Assembly (NCBI RefSeq): GCF_000730625.1
Contig: NZ_BBIT01000005.1
Coordinates: 372,001-436,000 of the forward strand
Origin: Pseudomonas oryzihabitans NBRC 102199
GTDB taxonomy: Bacteria; Pseudomonadota; Gammaproteobacteria; Pseudomonadales; Pseudomonadaceae
Reading direction: 5' to 3'
DNA: 64,000 nucleotides
Below the pieces are notes generated by a model. The model was not told the origin of the DNA. It ran no database searches and was given only the letters and a program-made list of their open reading frames with translations. The position numbers were made by a program, and so were the translations under genes. This document shows, piece by piece, positions 18,651 to 26,393 of the stretch (position 1 is its first letter; each line of letters starts with the position of its first letter).

Positions 18651-18784
18651 CCAGATTTCCGGTACCGGCGGCTAGGTTGCACCCAGGGCTGCCGGGCCGG
18701 GGCGGCCGTGACAAACCCTCAAAAAGCAGGCACTTGGCTGTTAGAAAGGCGCATTTTCCCGCTATTTTCCCTCAGCCTCCCGCT

Positions 18785-18814
18785 GGACGCCAAAGCTTTT
18801 GCGGCCTGGCGTCC
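18785..18814 (-). terminator. Hairpin downstream of the SDR operon
   Basis: GGACGCCA (18785-18792) pairs perfectly with TGGCGTCC (18807-18814) around a 14-base loop. It lies 12 bases past the stop of the last SDR gene. There is no T-run, so it may be a transcript-end stabiliser or a factor-dependent terminator. Confidence 0.5.
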
Positions 18815-18825
18815 CCGGGGGTCGA

Positions 18826-19626
18826 TCAGGACATGATCAGGCCACCGTCCACATTGATCGCCTGGCCGGTGATGTAGGCGGCGTCCGCCGAGGCGAGGAA
18901 GGCCACCAGGCCGGCCACATCGTCCGGGGTGCCGGCGCGCTTCATGGGGATGTTGCCGACCCATTCCTGCATCAGTTCGCCCTGGCCATAGCGCTTTTCC
19001 GGGGTGGAAAGGATCTCGCCCCAGACGCGGTCGTTGTAGTCCCACATCTCGCTTTCGATGATGCCGGGGCAGAAGGCGTTGACCGTGATGCCGTGGCGCG
19101 CCAGTTCGTGGGCCAGGCTCTGGGTGATGCCGATGACGCCCATCTTGCTCGCCGCATAGTGGGGCGTGTAGATGAAGCCCTGGCGCCCCTGGCCGGAGCT
19201 GGTGTTGATCAGGCGTCCGCCACGCCCGGCGGCGACCATGCGCCTGGCCGCCTCGCGGCAGCACAGCCAGACGCCGGTGGTGTTGACCTGCAGGATGCGG
19301 TCGAAGTCCTCGCGCGGCATGCGGTCGAAGGCATCGATGGTGATGATCCCGGCGTTCTGCACCGAGACGTCGACCCGGCCGAAGCGCGACTCGGCCTGGG
19401 CATAGAGGTCGGCCACCGCCGCCTCGTCGGTGATGTCCACCACCAGCGGCAGCACCTCGGCCCCGGTCTCGGCGGCCAGCCGTGCGGCGGTGTCATGCAC
19501 CCGCTCGGCGTTGGAGACCAGCACCAGGTTGGCGCCCTCACGCCCGAAGCGCTCGGCGATACCCTCACCGATGCCCCGACAACCGCCGGTGATGACCACG
19601 GTTTGACCTGCGAAGCGACGTTCCAC
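18826..19626 (-). CDS. SDR-family NAD(P)-dependent dehydrogenase
   Basis: 266 residues from GTG 19626, chosen because AGGAGG lies 7 bases upstream; reading to 19674 would run into the structured repeat. Seen: Rossmann motif TGGCRGIGEG, NAG in SVQNAG, catalytic Ser in NTSSGQG, and Y-X3-K as YAASK, ending with the usual INVDGG. Known: classical SDRs of this type interconvert polyols and ketoses. Its place as the last gene of an ABC importer operon suggests oxidation of the imported polyol or sugar; the substrate cannot be read from sequence. A structured 120-bp repeat separates it from the next SDR gene. Confidence 0.87.
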   Translation of the reverse strand: MERRFAGQTVVITGGCRGIGEGIAERFGREGANLVLVSNAERVHDTAARLAAETGAEVLPLVVDITDEAAVADLYAQAESRFGRVDVSVQNAGIITIDAFDRMPREDFDRILQVNTTGVWLCCREAARRMVAAGRGGRLINTSSGQGRQGFIYTPHYAASKMGVIGITQSLAHELARHGITVNAFCPGIIESEMWDYNDRVWGEILSTPEKRYGQGELMQEWVGNIPMKRAGTPDDVAGLVAFLASADAAYITGQAINVDGGLIMS

Positions 19627-19651
19627 GTGAAACCTCCTAGGGCTATAGGCG

Positions 19652-19771
19652 ACGATCTCGCGAGCTAGAGCCAAACTAGGCGAAAAGACCTGAGGAAGCG
19701 GAGTTTACGAGCGGTAAATGAGCATTCCGAAGGTCTTTTCAACGCCGTTTGGCCGACGCGCAGCAGATCGT
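19652..19771. repeat. Structured 120-bp repeat, copy 1
   Basis: One of two 120-bp copies (the other at 22130-22249). Nested pairings: ACGATCT with AGATCGT at the ends, GCCAAAC (19670-19676) with GTTTGGC (19747-19753), GAAAAGACCT (19682-19691) with AGGTCTTTTC (19731-19740), and an apical TTTAC/GTAAA hairpin. It lies between two SDR genes of one operon. Confidence 0.85.
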
Positions 19772-19779
19772 GAAAGGCG

Positions 19780-20544
19780 TTACCAGCAGACGAAGCCGCC
19801 ATCGACGATGAGATCCACCCCGGTACAAAAGGATGCGGCCGGGCTGCAGAGGAAGATCGCCGGACCGACCATTTCCTCCACCTCGGCCATGCGGCCCAGC
19901 GGGGTGGTCTGCTCGAAGATCTTGACCTGGTCGGCCACCTCGGGACGGGTGTTCATCGGCGTGGCGGTATAGCCGGGGCTGATGCAGTTGACGCGGATGC
20001 CGCGCTCGGCCCACTCCATCGCCAGGCTCTTGGTCAGGTGGATGACCCCGGCCTTGGAGGTGTTGTAGTGGGCCTGCAGGAGGCCGCGGTTGACGATGCT
20101 GCCGGACATGGAGGCGATGTTGACGATGGCGCCCTTGCCGCGCGGCAGCATGACCCGCGCCTGGGCCTGGCAACTGAGCATCACCCCGGTGAGGTTGATG
20201 TCGAGCATGCGCTGCCAGCGCTCCAGTTCCAGCTCCTCGGCCGGCTGGGCGTTGGCGATGCCGGCGCTGTTGACCGCGAGACTCAGGGGGCCGAGTTCGG
20301 CCTCGGTACGGGCCACGGCGGCTTCCAGGTCGGCGGCGCTGGTCACCGAGCCTTCCAGGGCCAGGGCGCGGCGGCCGTGGGCCTGGATCCGCGCGACGGT
20401 ACCGGCGAGGTCGCGGCTGCCGGGCAAGTCGAAGCAGGCCACCTGGGCGCCGGCCTCGGCCAGTCCGACGGCGATGGCCTGGCCGATGCCACTGCCGGCA
20501 CCGGTAACGAAGGCGGTCTGGCCGCCGAGATCGAAGAGACGCAT
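19780..20544 (-). CDS. SDR-family NAD(P)-dependent dehydrogenase
   Basis: 254 residues. Seen: glycine motif TGAGSGIGQA near the N-terminus, D37-like acidic residue in CFDLPG (suggests NAD over NADP), NSAG, catalytic Ser in NIASMSGS, Y-X3-K as YNTSK, and the C-terminal VDGGF. The sequence is close to mannitol/arabitol/xylitol-type SDR dehydrogenases, but specificity cannot be assigned. It starts 14 bases after the ABC ATPase gene stop. Together with the second SDR it could perform two successive oxidations or an epimerisation through a keto intermediate. Confidence 0.87.
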   Translation of the reverse strand: MRLFDLGGQTAFVTGAGSGIGQAIAVGLAEAGAQVACFDLPGSRDLAGTVARIQAHGRRALALEGSVTSAADLEAAVARTEAELGPLSLAVNSAGIANAQPAEELELERWQRMLDINLTGVMLSCQAQARVMLPRGKGAIVNIASMSGSIVNRGLLQAHYNTSKAGVIHLTKSLAMEWAERGIRVNCISPGYTATPMNTRPEVADQVKIFEQTTPLGRMAEVEEMVGPAIFLCSPAASFCTGVDLIVDGGFVCW

Positions 20545-20558
20545 GGGAAAACTCCTAG

Positions 20559-22064
20559 TCAGGCGGTCGCCAGTTCCATCACGGCCACCGGAGTGGCCTG
20601 TTCACGTTCGAGAATGCCCATCTGCTGGCCACGGCTCATCACCATGACCCGATGCGACAGGCCGAGGACCTCGTCGAGGTCCGAGCTGACCACGATCACC
20701 GCCATGCCGGTGGCCGCCAGTTCGGCGATCACCTGGTAGATGGCGGCGCGGGCGCCGACGTCGATGCCGCGGGTGGGCTCGTCGAGGATGAAGACCTTGG
20801 GATTGCGCGCCAGCCACTTGGCGATGATCACCTTCTGCTGGTTGCCGCCGGACAGGGCGGCGATGGCCTGCTCCGGCTGGCCCTTGACGCCGAGCCGCGC
20901 CACCGCCTTGCGGGCGAAGGCGCGCAGGCCGCCGGGCGAGACCCAGCCGCCACCGGCGAGCAGGTCGGTGTTGCCATAGATGAGGTTTTCCTCGATGGCG
21001 TGATCGACCACCACGCCCTGCTGCTTGCGATCCTCGGGCACCAGCACGATGCCGGCATGGATGGCGTCGTAGGGACTGGCGAAGCGACAGGCCTGGCCTT
21101 CCAGCACCAGCTCGCCGGTGACCTGCTCGGCCGCGCCGGCGATGGCGCGGACCAGCTCGGTACGCCCCGCGCCGACCACCCCGGCCACGCCAAAGACCTC
21201 GCCCGCGCGCACGCTGAAATCGATGTGTTTGAGTGGCATCTCGCGGCAGCTCAGGCCCTTCACCCGCAGCACCTCGCGAGCAGCGGGCGCGGCCATGGCC
21301 GGGAAGATGCGCTCCACGCTGCGGCCGACCATCTCTTCCACCAGTTGCCGCACCGGCACCTGGGCGGTGGCGTGCAGGGCGATCTGGCGGCCGTCGCGCA
21401 GCACTAGCACCCGGTCGGCGATGCGCGCGATCTCTTCCAGGCGATGGCTGATGTAGATGAAGGAGACGCCCTCGGCCTTGAGTCGCTCGACCTGGGCGAA
21501 CAGCAACTCGGTCTCTTCGCCGCCCAGGGCCGCGGTAGGTTCGTCGAGGATCAGCAGGCGCGCCTTGAGGGTCAGCGCCTTGGCGATCTCCACCAGTTGC
21601 TGGGCGGCCACGCTGAGACCGGCCACGGTGCGCGTGGCGGGTACCTTCAGCCCCAGGCGATCCAGCTGGCGCTGGGCCTCGGTTTCCATGAAGGCGCGAT
21701 CGATGCGGCCACCGCGCATGGGCAGGCGACCGACGAACATGTTCTCGGCGATGGTCAGTTCCGGCAGCAGGCGGATCTCCTGGTGGATCAGGCCGATGCC
21801 GGCGGCCAGGGCGGCGCCGGGGGAGTCCGGGGCATAGTCGCGACCCAGCCAGGTCATGCGCCCGCCCGCTTCGGGCGGCACCAGGCCGGCGATGATCGAC
21901 GACAGCGTGGACTTGCCGGCGCCGTTCTCGCCGAGCAGGGCCAGGACCTCGCCGGGCTGGATGTCGACGTCCACGCCGCTCAGGACCTCGATGCCGGCGT
22001 ATTTCTTGCCGATGTTTCTCAGGCTGAGGGCCGCGGGCTGTTCCAGGGGCATGACGGCGGACAT
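20559..22064 (-). CDS. Sugar ABC transporter, ATP-binding protein (RbsA/XylG type)
   Basis: 501 residues, two tandem ABC domains as in RbsA. First half: Walker A GENGAGKST, LSVAAQQLVEIAKAL in the signature region, Walker B LLILDEPTAAL. Second half: a degenerate Walker A (GVVGAGRTEL), LSGGNQQKV signature, VFILDEPTRGID. Start ATG 22064 has GGAGG close upstream. It energises import with the permease (23241) and binding protein (22252). A 120-bp structured repeat separates it from the binding-protein gene. Confidence 0.93.
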   Translation of the reverse strand: MSAVMPLEQPAALSLRNIGKKYAGIEVLSGVDVDIQPGEVLALLGENGAGKSTLSSIIAGLVPPEAGGRMTWLGRDYAPDSPGAALAAGIGLIHQEIRLLPELTIAENMFVGRLPMRGGRIDRAFMETEAQRQLDRLGLKVPATRTVAGLSVAAQQLVEIAKALTLKARLLILDEPTAALGGEETELLFAQVERLKAEGVSFIYISHRLEEIARIADRVLVLRDGRQIALHATAQVPVRQLVEEMVGRSVERIFPAMAAPAAREVLRVKGLSCREMPLKHIDFSVRAGEVFGVAGVVGAGRTELVRAIAGAAEQVTGELVLEGQACRFASPYDAIHAGIVLVPEDRKQQGVVVDHAIEENLIYGNTDLLAGGGWVSPGGLRAFARKAVARLGVKGQPEQAIAALSGGNQQKVIIAKWLARNPKVFILDEPTRGIDVGARAAIYQVIAELAATGMAVIVVSSDLDEVLGLSHRVMVMSRGQQMGILEREQATPVAVMELATA

Positions 22065-22129
22065 GGAGCCTCCGAAGGGGGGAGCTGAAACGGTGCCTCC
22101 CTAGGGAGGCACCTTGGGCAGGAGCCAAC

Positions 22130-22249
22130 ACGATCTCGCGAGCTAGAGCCAACCAAGGCGAATACAGCTGAGGATGCGGAGTTTACGAGTGGTAAATGAG
22201 CAGTCCGAAGTTGTATTCAACGCAGGTTGGCCGACGCGCAGCAGATCGT
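22130..22249. repeat. Structured 120-bp repeat, copy 2
   Basis: Second copy of the element at 19652-19771. Pairings: ACGATCT/AGATCGT at the ends, GCCAACC (22148-22154) with GGTTGGC (22225-22231), GAATACAGCT (22160-22169) with AGTTGTATTC (22209-22218, one G-T pair), and the same apical TTTAC/GTAAA hairpin. It sits between the binding-protein and ATPase genes, where it could slow 3' decay of the binding-protein message. Confidence 0.85.
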
Positions 22250-22251
22250 GG

Positions 22252-23184
22252 TTACGGGTGGTTCTCGATGAAGGGGGCGACGTTATCCTTGGTGGTCAGG
22301 ATCGCCTCCTGCAGCTGCTCCTTGGGCACCTGCTTGCCTTCCTTGAGCGCCACCGCCGATTCCAGGGCCATGCGCCCCATCTTGCGGGTCTGCTGGGTCA
22401 TGGTGGCGGACAGGGTGCCGGCGGCCACGGCCTTGAGGCCGGCCACGTCGCCGTCGAAGCCGACGATGGTCACCGGATGGTCGAGGTTGGCCACCTTGAC
22501 CGCCTGGGCCGCGCCCAGGGCCATGGCGTCGGCACGGCCGAAGAAGACGCTGATGTTGGGATCGCGCTGGAGCATGTCCTGGGCCACGGCGAAGCCCTTG
22601 TCCTGGGCCCACTCGGCGGGCTGCTGGGCGACCACCTTCAGCTCGGGAAACTTGGCCAGGCCTTCGGAAAAGCCCTTGGCGCGATCGTTTTCCGGGGTGG
22701 TGCCGATCTGACCCTGGAGGATGGCGACGCGGCCCTTGCCGTTGGTGACCTTGCCGACGTATTCGGCCAGGGTGCGGGCGGCGGCAACGCTGTCGCTGGC
22801 GATGAAGGTGTCACCCGGGGCGTCGGGGGCGTTGCGGTCCACCGCCACCACCGGGATGCCGGCGGCCTTGGCCGCCTTGACCGGGACACCGGCGGCGGTG
22901 GCGCCGGCCGGGATGTAGATCAGGGCGTCGACCTGGCGGGTGATCAGGTCCTGGATCTGGTTGACCTGGGTCGCCGAATTGCCCTGGGCGTCCACGGTGA
23001 TCACCTTGATGCCCTTGGCCTTGCCCTCGGCCTCGACGGCCTGCTTGATCTGGTTGAAGAAGTCGGCCTGCAGGTTGGCCACGGCCAGGCCCACGGTGAG
23101 TTCCTTGGCCTGGGCATTGAGGGCGCCGGTGCAGGTGATGGCGGCGAACAGGGTACTGAGCAACAGCTTCTTGGGGGTCAGCAT
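22252..23184 (-). CDS. Sugar ABC transporter, periplasmic binding protein (RbsB type)
   Basis: 310 residues from ATG 23184, which has GGAG at an 8-base spacing; an in-frame GTG three codons earlier abuts the same GGAG and is less likely. A signal peptide covers about 1-25 (TPKKLLLSTLFAAITCTGALNAQA). The mature protein has the two-lobe fold of pentose/hexose type-I binding proteins (VGLAVANLQADFFNQI at its start, VTIVGFDGD near 240). Known: it captures sugar in the periplasm and delivers it to the RbsC-type permease. Second gene of the operon. Confidence 0.9.
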   Translation of the reverse strand: MLTPKKLLLSTLFAAITCTGALNAQAKELTVGLAVANLQADFFNQIKQAVEAEGKAKGIKVITVDAQGNSATQVNQIQDLITRQVDALIYIPAGATAAGVPVKAAKAAGIPVVAVDRNAPDAPGDTFIASDSVAAARTLAEYVGKVTNGKGRVAILQGQIGTTPENDRAKGFSEGLAKFPELKVVAQQPAEWAQDKGFAVAQDMLQRDPNISVFFGRADAMALGAAQAVKVANLDHPVTIVGFDGDVAGLKAVAAGTLSATMTQQTRKMGRMALESAVALKEGKQVPKEQLQEAILTTKDNVAPFIENHP

Positions 23185-23240
23185 GGATGGCACTCCGTTG
23201 TTATTGTTGTACTGCGGTGACGAGACGAAGCAGTTCTAAA

Positions 23241-24236
23241 CTAGCGCTGCCCGTTACGGCGGCGCAGGGTGTCCAGGGTGACGGCCAGGGCGATGACGAT
23301 GCCGATGATCACCTGCTGCACGAAGGGCGAGACCCCCAGCAGATTCAGGCCGTTGCGCAGCACGCCGATGATCAGCACTCCCACCAGGGTGCCACCGACG
23401 CTGCCGACGCCGCCGCTGAGGCTGGCGCCGCCGATCACCACCGCGGCGATGGCATCCAGCTCCATGGACAGGCCGGCGCTGGGCTGGGACGAATCCAGCC
23501 GCGCCGCCATGGCCACCGCGGCCAGACCCGCCAGGGCGCCGCTCAGGGCATAGATCCAGATGGTGATGGTGCGCACCTTGATGCCCGACAACCGCGCCAC
23601 CTCGGCGCTACCGCCCATGGCATAGAGGTTGCGGCCACCGGCGCGAAAGCGCAGGAACACCCAGGCCACCAGCAGCATCAGCAGGAACAGCCCGACGGTG
23701 ACCGAGAGGAAGCCGAAGTGTCGCACCGTGGCCAGGCTGGTGAACCAGTCCGGAAAGCCGACGATCTGGCGACCGTCAGTAAGGATGTTGGCCAGGCCGC
23801 GGGCCACCGACATCATGGTCAGGGTGGCGATGAAGGCGGGCAGCCGGGCGCGGGCGATGAGCAGGCCCGAGACCAGGCCGCAGACCAGGCCGCCGAGGAT
23901 GGCGGCGGGAATCGCCAGACCCAGCGGCCAGCCGATGTCCTGATAGAGCCAGCCCAGCAGCATCATGGAAAAGGCCAGTACCGAGCCCACCGACAGGTCG
24001 ATGCCGCCGATGACGATGACCAGGGTCATGCCGATGGCCAGGATGCCGAGCACGGTCACCTGGTCGAGGATGTTGAGGGCGTTGCGCACGGAGAAGAAAT
24101 ACTCCGAGGCAAAGGAGAACACGGCGATCAGCAGCGCCAGGCCGATCAGCGGACCGCCGACGTTGCGCGGCAGGCGCAGGGCCAGGCGGGCGAGGGGCTT
24201 GGCGGGTGGCGAGGCGGTCGGGGCTTTGGCGTCCAC
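23241..24236 (-). CDS. Sugar ABC transporter permease (RbsC type)
   Basis: 331 residues from GTG 24236 with AGGAG upstream. About 8-10 hydrophobic segments. The conserved loop GGIDLSVGS and the EAA-like GGASLSGGVGSVGGTLVG, typical of RbsC/XylH permeases, are present. It is the first gene of the importer operon; having the permease precede the binding protein is not the usual rbs order. The promoter must lie in the 336-base AT-rich divergent region shared with the transketolase genes. Confidence 0.92.
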   Translation of the reverse strand: MDAKAPTASPPAKPLARLALRLPRNVGGPLIGLALLIAVFSFASEYFFSVRNALNILDQVTVLGILAIGMTLVIVIGGIDLSVGSVLAFSMMLLGWLYQDIGWPLGLAIPAAILGGLVCGLVSGLLIARARLPAFIATLTMMSVARGLANILTDGRQIVGFPDWFTSLATVRHFGFLSVTVGLFLLMLLVAWVFLRFRAGGRNLYAMGGSAEVARLSGIKVRTITIWIYALSGALAGLAAVAMAARLDSSQPSAGLSMELDAIAAVVIGGASLSGGVGSVGGTLVGVLIIGVLRNGLNLLGVSPFVQQVIIGIVIALAVTLDTLRRRNGQR

Positions 24237-24572
24237 GCACTTCTCCTGAGGTTATTGTTCTTGTGTTCGGCTCGCCTGAATATTTATGCGTGCCTGATTT
24301 TTAATTCAGACTCCGCCTGTTCCGGATGGAAGTCAAGCGCCTTTTCATCGCCGCATGCCGAACGCGATGGCCTCGGCAATCCCGCATCCTGCCGCGCATT
24401 CTATCCGCTCACCCGGTCGCCGACGGCCCTTCATGGCTATTGACGGCCTTCCGGATTGAGGTCTAAATGATAAATATATTTTCAGTGACGAATAAATATT
24501 CATAAGACGCCCACTGAAACCTCGGCAGGCGTCTGCTCCACTGCAGCTTCGGATACCCGAGGGGGTCGCCTG
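24237..24572. promoter_or_regulatory. Divergent control region with ATAAATAT sites
   Basis: A 336-base AT-rich gap in GC-rich surroundings, holding the promoters of both the importer operon (left) and the transketolase/kinase operon (right). The octamer ATAAATAT occurs at 24470-24477 and 24492-24499, exactly 22 bases apart, and its complement ATATTTAT at 24280-24287 on the importer side. The copies at 24278-24287 and 24492-24501 match over 10 bases (GAATATTTAT and its complement). They are candidate operators for the SorC regulator; that assignment is inference. Confidence 0.55.
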
Positions 24573-25409
24573 ATGAATCCGTTCCAGTACGACGTCGCGC
24601 AGATTCGCGAAAAGGCCCGGCTGATCCGCCGGCGCGTCATCCAGCTCAACGCCGCTTCGCCTGCCGGCGGCCACACCGGGGCGGATCTGTCGGAGACCGA
24701 CATCCTCGCCACCCTCTACTTCCGCCTGCTCGACGTCGCCCCGGAACGCCTCGCCGATCCCCAGCGCGACATCTACATCCAAAGCAAGGGCCACGGCGTC
24801 GGCGGCCTCTACTGCTGCCTGGCCGAAGCCGGCTACTTTCCGCCGGAATGGCTCGACACCTACCAGCACTTCGACTCCCACCTGCCGGGCCATCCGGTGC
24901 GGCAGAAGACCCCCGGCATCGAACTCAACACCGGCGCCCTTGGCCACGGCCTGCCCGTGGCCACCGGGATCGCCCTGGCCGCGCAACGCGATGGCAGTCC
25001 GCGCCGCGTCTATGTGCTGACCGGTGACGGCGAACTGGGCGAGGGCTCCAACTGGGAGTCGGCGCTGACCGCCGCCAAGTACCGGCTGGACAACCTCACG
25101 GTGATCGTCGACCACAACCGCCTGCAACTGGCCGGCCCCACCGCCGAGATCCTGCCGCTGGAGCCCCTGGCCGAGAAGTGGCGCGCCTTCGGCTTCCATG
25201 TGGTCGAGTGCGACGGCAACGACGTGGCCCAGCTGGTGGAGACCCTGGAAGCCCTGCGCGAACACCGCGGCCAGCCCCAGGTGCTGATCGCCAATACCGT
25301 CAAAGGCAAGGGGGTTTCCTTCATCGAAGGCAAACCCGAATGGCACCACCGGGTGCCCAAGGGCGACGAGATCGCCGCTGCTCTGGAGGAGCTCGACCAT
25401 GGCCACTGA
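24573..25409 (+). CDS. Transketolase-like protein, N-terminal (TPP-binding) subunit
   Basis: 278 residues, about the N-terminal half of a transketolase. The thiamine-diphosphate motif is present: GDGELGEGSNWE near 150, with VDHN about 30 residues on, and GALGHGLPVATGIA before it. Known: split transketolases pair an N- and a C-terminal subunit; one described pair cleaves D-apulose 4-phosphate, and others act on 1-deoxyxylulose-like or amino-sugar compounds. It overlaps the C-terminal subunit gene by 11 bases. The nearby SDRs, FGGY kinase and sugar importer suggest a phosphorylated ketose as substrate. Confidence 0.9.
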   Translation: MNPFQYDVAQIREKARLIRRRVIQLNAASPAGGHTGADLSETDILATLYFRLLDVAPERLADPQRDIYIQSKGHGVGGLYCCLAEAGYFPPEWLDTYQHFDSHLPGHPVRQKTPGIELNTGALGHGLPVATGIALAAQRDGSPRRVYVLTGDGELGEGSNWESALTAAKYRLDNLTVIVDHNRLQLAGPTAEILPLEPLAEKWRAFGFHVVECDGNDVAQLVETLEALREHRGQPQVLIANTVKGKGVSFIEGKPEWHHRVPKGDEIAAALEELDHGH

Positions 25410-26355
25410 TACCCAGACCCCGGGCGAAGCCCATCTCGCCAGCGTCATGGTCGAGGCCTTCATCGCCGCGGTGGACGCCGGCGTCGACCTGGTGCCGGTG
25501 GTGAGCGATTCCACCTCCACGGCCAAGATCGGCCCCTTCGTCAAACGCTTCCCGGAGCGCCTGGTCAATGTCGGCATCGCCGAACAGACGCTGGTCGGGG
25601 TGGCCGCCGGCCTGGGCCTGGCCGGCAAGGTGGCGGTGACCTGCAACGCCGCGCCCTTCCTGATCTCCCGCGCCAACGAACAGGTCAAGGTGGACGTCTG
25701 CTACAACAGGTCCAACGTCAAGATGTTCGGCCTCAACGCCGGGGCCAGCTACGGTCCCCTGGCCAGCACCCACCACAGCCTCGACGACATCGCCGTGATG
25801 CGCGGCTTCGGCAACGTGGAAATCTATGCCCCGGCCGATGGCAGCGAATGTCGGCAGATCGTCGAGCATGCCCTGGCCCATGACGGTCCGGTCTATATCC
25901 GCCTGGACGGCAAGGCGCTGCCCGATCTGCACGGGCCCGACTATCGCTTCGTCCCCGGTCAGGTCGATGTGCTGCGCCAGGGTCACGACGTCAGCCTGGT
26001 GGCCCTGGGTTCGGTGGTCCACGAGGCGGTGGACGCCGCGCGGTTGCTGGCCGAGCAGGGCATCAGCGCCCAGGTGATCAACCTGTCCTCGATCCGGCCG
26101 CTGCAGCGCGAGGCCTTGCTGGAAGCCCTCTGCGCCGCTCGCGGTGGGGTGGTCACGGTGGAAGAGCACAACGCCAACGGCGGGGTGGGCAGCCTGGTCG
26201 CCGAGGTCATGGCCGAGGCCGCGCTGGGCGTGCCGCTGATCCGCCTGGGCATCGCCGATGGCGAGTATGCTGCCGCCGGTGGCCGGGGGCCGACCCGCGC
26301 CAAGCACGGCATCGATGCCGCCGGCATCGTCGCCGCGGTGCAGCGCCTGCGCTGA
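25399..26355 (+). CDS. Transketolase-like protein, C-terminal subunit
   Basis: 318 residues, corresponding to the pyrimidine-binding and C-terminal domains of transketolase. Seen: the catalytic-site glutamate region RLVNVGIAEQTLVGVAAGLA-like stretch near 55-75, THHSLDDIAVMRGF, and a C-terminal domain with VVTVEEHNANGGVGS. It overlaps the N-terminal subunit gene by 11 bases, which couples their synthesis as expected for a two-subunit enzyme. It is followed 38 bases later by the FGGY kinase gene. Confidence 0.9.
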   Translation: MATDTQTPGEAHLASVMVEAFIAAVDAGVDLVPVVSDSTSTAKIGPFVKRFPERLVNVGIAEQTLVGVAAGLGLAGKVAVTCNAAPFLISRANEQVKVDVCYNRSNVKMFGLNAGASYGPLASTHHSLDDIAVMRGFGNVEIYAPADGSECRQIVEHALAHDGPVYIRLDGKALPDLHGPDYRFVPGQVDVLRQGHDVSLVALGSVVHEAVDAARLLAEQGISAQVINLSSIRPLQREALLEALCAARGGVVTVEEHNANGGVGSLVAEVMAEAALGVPLIRLGIADGEYAAAGGRGPTRAKHGIDAAGIVAAVQRLR

Positions 26356-26393
26356 GCTCTGGCGTAGTGAACCGATAAGAACAAGGAGCCGCC

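Noticed and set aside
18785-18814. Hairpin after the SDR gene as a classical intrinsic terminator
   Set aside because: It lacks a T-run, so it is listed only as a low-confidence hairpin.
24573-26355. Transketolase subunits as 1-deoxyxylulose-5-phosphate synthase
   Set aside because: The split into two subunits and the transketolase-type motifs and context do not fit Dxs.
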